This document shows, one piece after another, positions 44,969 through 52,831 of a DNA stretch of 64,000 nt. How positions within the stretch are numbered: the stretch's first letter is position 1; each line of letters begins with the position of its first letter. A model generated the notes under the pieces. That model made no database searches. It worked only from the letters and a program-made list of their open reading frames with translations, and was not told where the DNA came from. Both the position numbers and the translations under genes were made by a program. Origin of the DNA: Arcobacter sp. LA11 (lineage in GTDB: Bacteria > Campylobacterota > Campylobacteria > Campylobacterales > Arcobacteraceae); NCBI RefSeq assembly GCF_001895145.1, contig NZ_BDIR01000001.1:248001-312000 (forward strand). The letters are read 5' to 3'.

Positions 44969-46497
44969 AAGGTGTAGTTGCCGCTGGTGATACAAACTCT
45001 GCACAAGCAGGAGCAGATATTTTAAAAGAGGGTGGAAATGCTTATGATGCTGCATTAGCTGTTATGCTTGCAGCTCCTATTTGCGAACCTCTTTTTACAA
45101 GTCTTGGAGGAGGAGGTTTTCTTTTAGGTCTTGAAAAAGGTAAAAAGCCAGAATTATATGATTTTTTTGTTGAAGTACCTAAAAAAAGAATTGATGAACC
45201 TGAATTTTATCCCATATACGTAGACTTTGGAGCAGCTATCCAAGAGTTTCATATAGGAGCTGGTTCTATTGCAATACCAGGACTAGTTGAGGGTATATCA
45301 CAAGTATATAAAGATAAATGTACTCTTCCTATGAGTAAGATTATTGAGCCTGCTGTAAAATATGCAAGAGAAGGTGTATATTTATCTAAAATGCAAGCAA
45401 GTTTTGTGAAACTTCTTGAACCAATTTTTACATCAACAAAAAGTAGTTTAGATGTTTATGGTATGCATGATGAAGATAATCCAAATAAATTAATTGATGA
45501 AACACACCTTTTTAAAAACCCTAATTATGCAGACTTTTTAGAAGAGTTTGCAAAAGAGGGTGCAAAGCTTTTCTATGAAGGTCATGTTGCAGATGAAATT
45601 GAAAAAATCACAAAAGAACATGATGGATTAATTTTAAAAGAAGATTTAAAAAATTATAAATGTATTAAGCGTGAACCAATTGATTTTAATTATAAAGGGT
45701 ATGAAATAGTTACAAATCCTCCTCCAAGTGGTGGTGGAATTTTAATTGCTTTTACGATGAAGTTACTTGAAAAATATGATTTAAAAGATTTTAGATCTTA
45801 TGAATATGTAAAAGGTTTAATTGAAGCTTTTAAGACTACAAGTGATTTTAGAAAGGAACATGTAGATGAATTCTTGCATGATCCAAAACTAAAAGAGATT
45901 TTATCAAATGATAGACTTATTAAAAACTATTGTACAACTATGCATAGTAGATTAAATCTATGGGGAAACACAACTCATCTTTCAGTTATAGATGAAGAAG
46001 GAAATGCAGTATCTGTTACAACTACAAATGGTGAAGGTTGTGGTCATGTAGTATCTAGTTCTGGAATTATGTTAAATAATATGATGGGAGAAGAGGATTT
46101 AAATCCCCATGGCTGGTTCTCTTGGCCTGAAGGAATTAGGTTACCATCTATGATGGCACCAACAGCTGTTTTAAAAGATGGACATCCTGAGCTTATCTTA
46201 GGTAGTGCAGGAAGTAATAGAATACGTTCTGCAATTACTCAAACAATGATAAATAACCTTGAATATGGTATGAATTTAGATGATAGTATAAATTCTCCTA
46301 GAATTCATTTTGAAAAAGGTTCAGTATGTATGGAACCTGAATGTACACATTTTATAAGAGATGAACTGAAAAAACATTATGAATTACAATATTTTGATGA
46401 CTTAAATGTCTTTTTTGGTGGGGTACAAGCTGTAAATGGCAACTTAGAAGGTGGCTGTGATTCACGACGTGGAGCAGCTGTGATAAAAGTAGATTGA
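44965..46497 (+). CDS. ggt: Gamma-glutamyltransferase, apparently cytoplasmic
   Basis: A 510-residue Ntn-hydrolase precursor. It begins directly with the enzyme (GVVAAGDTNSAQAGADILKEGGNAYDAA) and has no signal peptide, unlike classical periplasmic GGT. The autocleavage/catalytic Thr lies in NTTHLSVIDEEGNAVSVTTT near residue 335, and the oxyanion and lid regions follow (SSGIMLNNMMGE, GSAGSNRI). Coupled translation with the GCS2-like ligase suggests an internal gamma-glutamyl cycle or a biosynthetic transfer rather than scavenging of outside glutathione. Confidence 0.9.
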   Translation: MKGVVAAGDTNSAQAGADILKEGGNAYDAALAVMLAAPICEPLFTSLGGGGFLLGLEKGKKPELYDFFVEVPKKRIDEPEFYPIYVDFGAAIQEFHIGAGSIAIPGLVEGISQVYKDKCTLPMSKIIEPAVKYAREGVYLSKMQASFVKLLEPIFTSTKSSLDVYGMHDEDNPNKLIDETHLFKNPNYADFLEEFAKEGAKLFYEGHVADEIEKITKEHDGLILKEDLKNYKCIKREPIDFNYKGYEIVTNPPPSGGGILIAFTMKLLEKYDLKDFRSYEYVKGLIEAFKTTSDFRKEHVDEFLHDPKLKEILSNDRLIKNYCTTMHSRLNLWGNTTHLSVIDEEGNAVSVTTTNGEGCGHVVSSSGIMLNNMMGEEDLNPHGWFSWPEGIRLPSMMAPTAVLKDGHPELILGSAGSNRIRSAITQTMINNLEYGMNLDDSINSPRIHFEKGSVCMEPECTHFIRDELKKHYELQYFDDLNVFFGGVQAVNGNLEGGCDSRRGAAVIKVD

Positions 46498-46573
46498 TAG
46501 TAAAAATAATCTTAATATATATAAAATAAAGCTAAGTTGGTTATAATTTTGATATCTATATAAAAGGTTTATA

Positions 46574-47389
46574 ATGAATGCAAAGCTAGTTGGTTGTGCA
46601 GTTACCGCTTGGGATGATGCGTATGCTATTGGACATGAAAAAATTGATAGTGAACACAAACGTCTTTTTGATATTGCAGCAGAAATTTATGAACATTCGA
46701 ATGATTCAGAAAAGATTATAAAAATAGTTAAAGAGCTAGTTTTATATACAAAATTTCATTTTAAAAATGAAGAAGATTTTATGAAATCTATAAATTTTAT
46801 AGATTTAGATAATCATAAAAAACTACATAAAAAAGTAATAGATGAATTAAATATTATAATTAAAAATATCAATTCTCAACCTATAGAAGAAAGTGTAGTT
46901 AAATTAAATACTCTTGTTAATAAAAATATTTTACAACATATTTTAATTGAAGATAAAAAAGTACATCATGCAATTAGAACTAGAGATGAACTAAAAGAAA
47001 ATTTTAAATGGAAAATAGATTACAAATTAGGCAATGAACTTTTAGATGATGAGCATCAACAACTTTTTGATATTGCAGAGAATGCTTTAAACTACAATAA
47101 TACAGATATAAAATCACATATAAAAATTACTATATGTGAACTATATGATTATATGAGAGTGCACTTTGAAGATGAAGAAAAATATATGGAAGAAATAGCT
47201 TATCCAGAGCTAGAAGAACATAAAATTCTTCATGAGTCTATAATTCATCAAATGAATGACTTTGTAAAACAATTATCAACTTTGAGTATCATAGAGTTTG
47301 AAAAAAAACTAATAGAATACATGGATATTTGGTTGATTAATCATATTTTATATGAAGATAGAAAAATCATAAAGTTTGTTAAGGAGTAA
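46574..47389 (+). CDS. Tandem bacteriohemerythrin protein
   Basis: A 271-residue cytoplasmic protein of two hemerythrin domains (about 10-135 and 142-271). Each has the full ligand set: DSEHKRLF and DDEHQQLF; HFKNEEDFM and HFEDEEKYM; DNHKKLH and EEHKILH; LQHILIED and INHILYED. Hemerythrins bind oxygen at a di-iron site and serve in oxygen supply, sensing or scavenging in microaerophiles. A double-domain form without a signalling domain suggests a carrier or scavenger. It is convergent with an amidohydrolase gene, overlapping it by 11 bases at the 3' ends. Confidence 0.92.
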   Translation: MNAKLVGCAVTAWDDAYAIGHEKIDSEHKRLFDIAAEIYEHSNDSEKIIKIVKELVLYTKFHFKNEEDFMKSINFIDLDNHKKLHKKVIDELNIIIKNINSQPIEESVVKLNTLVNKNILQHILIEDKKVHHAIRTRDELKENFKWKIDYKLGNELLDDEHQQLFDIAENALNYNNTDIKSHIKITICELYDYMRVHFEDEEKYMEEIAYPELEEHKILHESIIHQMNDFVKQLSTLSIIEFEKKLIEYMDIWLINHILYEDRKIIKFVKE

Positions 47390-48197
47390 TCTTTTTTAAA
47401 TCTAATTGAAAATGTATTATCATAAATTTTAAAATAGAATCTACAAAGGCTTTGGCACATTGTTTTCTATTTTCTTTTGTATCTCTACATCCTAAATAAG
47501 GGAATTCAATCTGAATACCACTTATATTTCCTCCATTTAACGAACCATATCTAATTGTGTCATAGGCTCCTTCAAAATAGTTACCGTCACTTGCATATGG
47601 AAGTTTGACAGAAGGAATTGAATCGAATCCATGATTACACATTAAACTTCCTAGAGAGTGAGGTCCTCTTAATTGGTCGATAAAACCTTCTTGTGAAAAA
47701 TTGTTAAGTGTTCTAATACTAGATTTATCCTGATTTTCTTTAAGTTCTGTTTCATGAAGTTTTAATATATCATTATCTAAAAGGTAACCAAATTCTAAAT
47801 ATCCTTTTGGATGAGATTGTCCATGAATATCAATATAAAGGCCTTTCCCAAATCTTTTTTCTATTGATTCTTTTGAACTTTTAATTAAATGATGAAATTG
47901 ATTGTATGGAATACTTGCTTTTTCATCTTCATATGCTTCATAAATTTCTCTATTTATATCAACTTTTTTTCTTGAGATTGTTGCAATTATTCCATATGGT
48001 GTGAAACCTGTTTTATTATAAAACTCTTCTATAATATCTTTTGTTAGTTCTAAAGTAAAATCATCTTTGTCAAATACTCCACTAGTTCTTGTTTTTATCT
48101 CTGAAGGCATTTCTTCTCCACCATGAGGAGCAGAGAGTATTATTGGTAAATTACCATCAAAAAATTCAATATAGTGCTTAGTAGTTGATCGTATCAT
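47379..48197 (-). CDS. N-formylglutamate amidohydrolase family protein
   Basis: A 272-residue zinc-type hydrolase of the N-formylglutamate deformylase family. Landmarks: LPIILSAPHGGEEMP near residue 15, the zinc-binding LYIDIHGQSH near 120, and the C-terminal ISGIQIEFPYLGCRD near 225. The classic enzyme completes histidine breakdown, but no hut genes are near, so another N-acyl or cyclic-peptide substrate is possible. It overlaps the MnmC-like gene upstream by 20 bases and the hemerythrin gene (opposite strand) at its end. Confidence 0.8.
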   Translation of the reverse strand: MIRSTTKHYIEFFDGNLPIILSAPHGGEEMPSEIKTRTSGVFDKDDFTLELTKDIIEEFYNKTGFTPYGIIATISRKKVDINREIYEAYEDEKASIPYNQFHHLIKSSKESIEKRFGKGLYIDIHGQSHPKGYLEFGYLLDNDILKLHETELKENQDKSSIRTLNNFSQEGFIDQLRGPHSLGSLMCNHGFDSIPSVKLPYASDGNYFEGAYDTIRYGSLNGGNISGIQIEFPYLGCRDTKENRKQCAKAFVDSILKFMIIHFQLDLKKITP

Positions 48198-48918
48198 ATA
48201 GTGCTTTTGCCTCTTTATTTCTTTGTTTTTTTAAATCCATATCAATATATTTTGCGTCAATATCTTGTTTTGTTTTAAATGCAATAGTCTGTTTCTTTTT
48301 TACAGGGATAATTTGATATATTTCAAATCCTGCTTCATATAGAGATAATCGTATATTTGTAGATACTGCATATGTAGTTAAAATTGCATCTTCGTTACAT
48401 AATTTAAAAATATCTTTAAAGTACTCAACTGTCCAAAGTTCTTTGTTTACTTCTGCACTAAAAGCATCTTGATAAACTATATCGATATTATCTAAAGTTT
48501 TTATATATTTTCTTGCATTACTTATACAAATTGTTATACTTAATCTATCATTTTTATATTTTAAATCTTTTGATAAAGTTTTTATAATAGGTAATATTTC
48601 ATCAAATTCGTTTGGATATTTAAAATCATTAAGGGATTTAACTAAATCTAAATCAAACTCAGGAGAGAAAATTTCAATACTAATATTTAAATTATTTTTT
48701 ATAATATAGTAGATAGTACTTAATGTGTTATATCCAATACCAAAACAGATATCTAATATTCTAAGATGTTTCTTTTTTTTATGGAAGTCAAAGGCAGGGA
48801 TTACATGTTTTGTTAGAGATTCTTTAATCGCGCCAGTTTTTAAGTCATGAAATGGCTGCTTGTACTTTTCAGAAAAAAGTGTATTCGAACCATCTTCTGT
48901 AGTGAGTAATTTATCCAA
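48178..48918 (-). CDS. MnmC-type tRNA U34 methyltransferase (MnmD domain only)
   Basis: A 246-residue SAM-dependent methyltransferase corresponding to the N-terminal half of MnmC; the FAD oxidase half is absent. Typical: TEDGSNTLFSEKYKQPFHD at the start, LRILDICFGIGYNTL (motif I near residue 53), DIVYQDAFSAEVNKELWTVEYF near 143 and TTYAVSTNIRLSLYEAGF. It methylates 5-aminomethyl-2-thiouridine at the wobble base of tRNA. Stand-alone MnmD proteins are known in other bacteria, so the truncation is functional. Confidence 0.85.
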   Translation of the reverse strand: MDKLLTTEDGSNTLFSEKYKQPFHDLKTGAIKESLTKHVIPAFDFHKKKKHLRILDICFGIGYNTLSTIYYIIKNNLNISIEIFSPEFDLDLVKSLNDFKYPNEFDEILPIIKTLSKDLKYKNDRLSITICISNARKYIKTLDNIDIVYQDAFSAEVNKELWTVEYFKDIFKLCNEDAILTTYAVSTNIRLSLYEAGFEIYQIIPVKKKQTIAFKTKQDIDAKYIDMDLKKQRNKEAKALYDTINY

Positions 48919-49118
48919 TATAAATTATTACCTTTGTTTAAAATTAAAATTTTTTGTTATTTTTAGTATTTTATTGATATTATTATATCTAAATATGTTA
49001 AAATTTTTTAAGCAATAATTCTTAAGATATTCTTTATTACATTCTGTAACCTAAAAATGTTTGAAGTATTAAGAGCTAAAAGATTAATATATAATAATTT
49101 AAGATAAGTGGTAATATT

Positions 49119-51101
49119 ATGAAAACTATGGAGCTTAACAACTTGTATGAGTTCACAAAAAAACTAACTCTTCTTTATATTGAAGAGGATTTTACTACAA
49201 TTAAATCAAATCTAACGTTGTTTCAAAAATATTTTAATGAAATTATTACTGTAAAAAACCCAATGGAAGCCCTTGAAAAAGTTAATAATCATAATATAGA
49301 TGTAGTGATTTCTGAAATGAATTTTACAAACTTTAGTGGTGTGAAACTACTTAAAGAGCTAAAAGATTTAAATAAAAATATAATTAAAATCATACTTACA
49401 AATGAAAAAAATAGTCATATTTTTGTAGAAACAATAAGCTTAGGAATAAATGGTTACATGATAAAACCATTTGATGAAGAGCAGTTTAAAAAAATATTAG
49501 ATAAATTTATTGGTGAATATATAGTAAATAAAAAAGATAAATCTAATTTAAAACTTCTAAAACAATATCAAGAAATAGTAGATAAAAGTACAATCGTATC
49601 AAAAACTGATCCAAATGGTATTATCACATATGCAAATGAGAATTTTTGTAAAATTGCTGAATATACAGAAGAAGAATTAATTGGAAAAAATCATAATATT
49701 GTAAGACATCCTGATAACCCAAAAGAGATATTTGAGGATATGTGGGAAACAATTAAGGATAGGAAAGAAGAGTGGACGGGAATAATTAAAAACAAGTCTA
49801 AATCTGGAAATTCTTATTATGTTAAATCAACTATAACCCCAGTATTTGATGAAGATGGAAATATTGTTGAATATATAGGAGTTCGAAATGCTATTAGTTC
49901 AATAATGAGTGATAAAAGACATCTAATTGATAAAATTGCAGCTAGTAATTTATCTCTACTTGTACTAATTCAAATAGAAGAATTTGAGATATTAGATAAG
50001 TTTTATAATACTAAAACATTAAATGAAATTGAAAATGTATTTGGTCTTGAACTTTTAAATCATCTTCCAAATGGATATATTTTTGAAAGTATTTTTAATA
50101 TTGGAAATGGTAAGTTTGCACTTCTAACTGACTTTTTTAATTATTTAAATTCTGAACAAAATATTATTGATTATTTAAATGATTTTGTGAAAAGAGTTAA
50201 AAAATCTGTTTTAACTATTGATGAAATAGAGTATGATTTAAATGTAATAGTTAGCTATTCTTTTGGAAAAGAGAGTTTGTATGAAGATGCAAAATGTGGT
50301 CTTGATGAGGTTATTGCAAAAAAAGATTTGATTAAATATGCTAATGATTCTTCAATCAAAGAACATCAAGTAGCAAAAAACAATTTAGAAGTTATTAAGA
50401 TTGTTAAAATTGCACTTGAAAATTATAATATAGTCTCATATTTCCAACCTATTATAAATAATAAAACTCAAGAAATAGAAAAATATGAATCTTTAGTGAG
50501 ATTAATCGATGAAAATGGAAAAGTATTAACTCCTTATCATTTCCTTGATATTTCAAAAAAAGGTAACTACTATAATAAAATTACTATGAGAGTTCTTGAA
50601 AATTCCTTTAAAATTCTCAATAAGATTAATACTAAATTATCTATAAATATCTCTTCTGCTGATATTGAAAAAGAAGAAACAAGAAATAAAATTTTTGAAC
50701 TCATTACAACATACTCTAAAGATAGTAATCGTATAGTTTTTGAACTACTAGAAGATGAAAATGTAAAAGATTTTCAAGTTATAAAAGATTTTATTAGAAA
50801 AGTAAAAAAGCAAGGTGTTCAAATAGCTATTGATGATTTTGGTGCTGGATATTCTAACTTTGAAAGATTATTTGATTTTGAACCAGATATATTAAAAATA
50901 GATGGAAGTCTTATTAAAAATATTGCAACAAATGCATATAGCCGGAATATAGTTGAGACAATAGTTGCCTTTGCAAAAAAACAGAAGATTGAAACTATAG
51001 CTGAGTTTGTAGAAAACAAAGAGATATTTGATATTCTAAATGTAATTGGTGTTGATTATTCACAAGGTTACTATTTTGGAAAACCTGAAAATTTAGATTA
51101 A
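49119..51101 (+). CDS. Receiver-PAS-degenerate GGDEF-EAL protein (probable c-di-GMP phosphodiesterase)
   Basis: A 660-residue cytoplasmic protein. The receiver (about 10-130) has Glu where the phospho-acceptor Asp should be (DVVISEMNF), mimicking constant phosphorylation. The PAS (about 160-270) is strikingly like that of the redox receptor Aer (ITYANENFCKIAEY, HNIVRHPDNPKEIF, DMWETI). The GGDEF-like part is dead (GNGKFALL). The EAL domain (about 420-660) keeps the catalytic set: ESLVRL in place of EAL, INISS, FELLED, IAIDDFGAGYSNF, LKIDGS. So it should degrade c-di-GMP under redox or oxygen control (inference). Confidence 0.9.
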   Translation: MKTMELNNLYEFTKKLTLLYIEEDFTTIKSNLTLFQKYFNEIITVKNPMEALEKVNNHNIDVVISEMNFTNFSGVKLLKELKDLNKNIIKIILTNEKNSHIFVETISLGINGYMIKPFDEEQFKKILDKFIGEYIVNKKDKSNLKLLKQYQEIVDKSTIVSKTDPNGIITYANENFCKIAEYTEEELIGKNHNIVRHPDNPKEIFEDMWETIKDRKEEWTGIIKNKSKSGNSYYVKSTITPVFDEDGNIVEYIGVRNAISSIMSDKRHLIDKIAASNLSLLVLIQIEEFEILDKFYNTKTLNEIENVFGLELLNHLPNGYIFESIFNIGNGKFALLTDFFNYLNSEQNIIDYLNDFVKRVKKSVLTIDEIEYDLNVIVSYSFGKESLYEDAKCGLDEVIAKKDLIKYANDSSIKEHQVAKNNLEVIKIVKIALENYNIVSYFQPIINNKTQEIEKYESLVRLIDENGKVLTPYHFLDISKKGNYYNKITMRVLENSFKILNKINTKLSINISSADIEKEETRNKIFELITTYSKDSNRIVFELLEDENVKDFQVIKDFIRKVKKQGVQIAIDDFGAGYSNFERLFDFEPDILKIDGSLIKNIATNAYSRNIVETIVAFAKKQKIETIAEFVENKEIFDILNVIGVDYSQGYYFGKPENLD

Positions 51102-51105
51102 AATA

Positions 51106-51549
51106 CTATAATCCACTCCCCCACATATGAAGCTTTTTAGCTGTGATTAAATGATATTCTTCAAATAAATCAATATTATTGATTGCTACAAAAGAAGTTT
51201 TATCAAGTAGTTCTTTTATCTCTTCTAGGTTGTTATTTGATTTTTTTTCTAAGATTATTATATTTGCAGAGTTTTCTAAGGCTTTATATATGATTTTCAA
51301 TATTTTATCCTTATTGGGACAGTAAGATAAAATATCTGAAAGAATAATGTATTCAAACTCTCTAGCACTTGCTCTTAGTTTTGCAGAGTTTTCATCTACA
51401 AATTTTATGAAATTTAAATTACCTTCTAATTCATTAACTACTTCTTCAATAACAGGATTTAAAAAATCAATCCCATTATTGATATGAAGTATTGAGATAT
51501 TTGGGAAGGGTTGAAAAAGATCTTTAAAAAGATTTAATTCTTTTTGCAA
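51106..51549 (-). CDS. Short methyltransferase-like protein linked to luxS
   Basis: A 147-residue cytoplasmic protein starting with TTG immediately after the luxS stop. The sequence resembles the later half of a class I methyltransferase fold (EFEYIILSDILSYCPNKDKILKI, then ENSANIIILEKK), but no convincing SAM-binding glycine motif is present (only ISILHINNGIDFL in its place). It may be a reduced or inactive methyltransferase relative. Tight coupling with luxS suggests a role in the activated methyl cycle or a partner function. Not recognised with certainty. Confidence 0.55.
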   Translation of the reverse strand: MQKELNLFKDLFQPFPNISILHINNGIDFLNPVIEEVVNELEGNLNFIKFVDENSAKLRASAREFEYIILSDILSYCPNKDKILKIIYKALENSANIIILEKKSNNNLEEIKELLDKTSFVAINNIDLFEEYHLITAKKLHMWGSGL

Positions 51550-52065
51550 TTAGTTTCCTAATGAGCTTAATTTTTCTTCTGATAAATATAACTCTTTATT
51601 TGACATTACACCAATTTCTTGGCTTAAAATATCTTTTGCAATATCTTTCGCTTCATCAAGTGAGTGCATTGCACATGTACCACATTGGTATATGTTTAAT
51701 TCTGGGATATCATTTTGAGTTGGTACGTTTAAAACATCTTCCATTGCTTTTTTCCAAGCAATACCTACTGTTTTTTCATCTGGATTTCCAAGTAAACTCA
51801 TATAAAAACCAGTTCTACAACCCATAGGTGAAACATCTATGATTTCTACAGTATCAGAGTTTAAATGTTCTCTAATAAATCCTGCGAATAGATGTTCTAA
51901 TGTATGAATACCTTTTTCACTTAACATTTTCTCATTTGGTACACAAAATCTTAAATCAAATACTGTAATAATATCACCAGATGGAGATTTCATAGTCTTT
52001 GCAATTCTTACTGCTGGTGCTGGCATAATTGTATGATCTACTCTAAATGAATCTAATAATGGCAT
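51550..52065 (-). CDS. luxS: S-ribosylhomocysteine lyase
   Basis: A 171-residue metalloenzyme that splits S-ribosylhomocysteine into homocysteine and DPD, the precursor of AI-2. The metal site HTLEHLFAG (HxxEH, near residue 54) and the third ligand in CGTCAMHS (near 127) are intact, as is the catalytic Cys in [10 protein letters not shown] near 84. It starts with [19 protein letters not shown], the usual LuxS N-terminus. It is followed without a gap by a methyltransferase-like gene. Notably an AI-2 kinase gene lies at 11528-13093. Confidence 0.97.
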   Translation of the reverse strand: MPLLDSFRVDHTIMPAPAVRIAKTMKSPSGDIITVFDLRFCVPNEKMLSEKGIHTLEHLFAGFIREHLNSDTVEIIDVSPMGCRTGFYMSLLGNPDEKTVGIAWKKAMEDVLNVPTQNDIPELNIYQCGTCAMHSLDEAKDIAKDILSQEIGVMSNKELYLSEEKLSSLGN

Positions 52066-52133
52066 TTTATAATTCCTAATTTTTTATTTATAGAATTCTA
52101 CCAACTTCTATTATATAGTTAGATTAATATTTT

Positions 52134-52781
52134 TTAATACTCTTCATATTCAAAGATATCTTTAAAAGTATTATCTTTTTTATCGTAAAATTCAATAGAC
52201 CCATCTTCTAAACTATAATACCATCCATGAATTTTCATAGTTTTATTTTCTATTTTTTTGTTTATATATGGATAAGTCAAAAGATTTTCTACTTGGCAAA
52301 TAACAGAGTTTTTTTCTGTAGCTTTGTAAAGTTCTTCTTTTGTAGAGTATGTTTTTTCTAAAGTGATATTTTTAGCTTTTTCTCCTAGTTTTAACCATTT
52401 TCTAATATTAATAAAATCATCATTTTTTGGAATATCTTGATAGAGACTTTGACAAGCTCCACAATTAGAATGTCCACAGACAATTATATTTGAAATATTT
52501 AAAACTGATACGGCATATTCAATTGCAGATGCAGTTCCATGAAAGTCCCCTGTGGCACTAAAAGGAGGCACAAAGTTACCTATATTTCTAAGAACAAATA
52601 AATCTCCAGGTTTACTTCCTACCATAAAATCAGGAGTAATTCTACTATCACAGCAACTGATAAATAAAATACTTGGTTTTTGACCATTTTTAACTAATTC
52701 TTTTAGTTCTTGTTTAAAGTCAGGATAATGATATTTTCTAAAGAGTTTATTCCCTCTTATTAAGTGTTTAATTGGATTCAT
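52134..52781 (-). CDS. Beta-class carbonic anhydrase
   Basis: A 215-residue zinc enzyme interconverting CO2 and bicarbonate. The zinc ligands are visible in ISCCDSRITPDF near residue 42 (Cys, with the Asp-Arg dyad) and CGHSNCGACQSL near 105 (His and Cys). It has no signal peptide, so it is cytoplasmic. No Shine-Dalgarno is visible; a TTACATT-N9-TAAAAT pattern lies so close to the ATG that the mRNA may be nearly leaderless. Separated from luxS by 68 bases. Confidence 0.93.
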   Translation of the reverse strand: MNPIKHLIRGNKLFRKYHYPDFKQELKELVKNGQKPSILFISCCDSRITPDFMVGSKPGDLFVLRNIGNFVPPFSATGDFHGTASAIEYAVSVLNISNIIVCGHSNCGACQSLYQDIPKNDDFINIRKWLKLGEKAKNITLEKTYSTKEELYKATEKNSVICQVENLLTYPYINKKIENKTMKIHGWYYSLEDGSIEFYDKKDNTFKDIFEYEEY

Positions 52782-52787
52782 AAATAT

Positions 52788-52809
52788 ATTTTAGAATTAA
52801 AAAATGTAA
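52788..52809 (-). promoter_or_regulatory. TTACATT-N9-TAAAAT pattern before carbonic anhydrase
   Basis: TTACATT (52803-52809) and TAAAAT (52788-52793) on the reverse strand with the same nine-base spacing as three other sites in the window. The -10 box ends only six bases before the start codon. Confidence 0.4.
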
Positions 52810-52831
52810 TAAAAATCAAATTTATACTCTT

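Noticed and set aside
46990-47389. Loss of an iron ligand in the second hemerythrin domain
   Set aside because: At first the GNE in place of GHE looked like a lost His, but the ligand is the later His of DDEHQQLF, and all seven positions are present in both domains.
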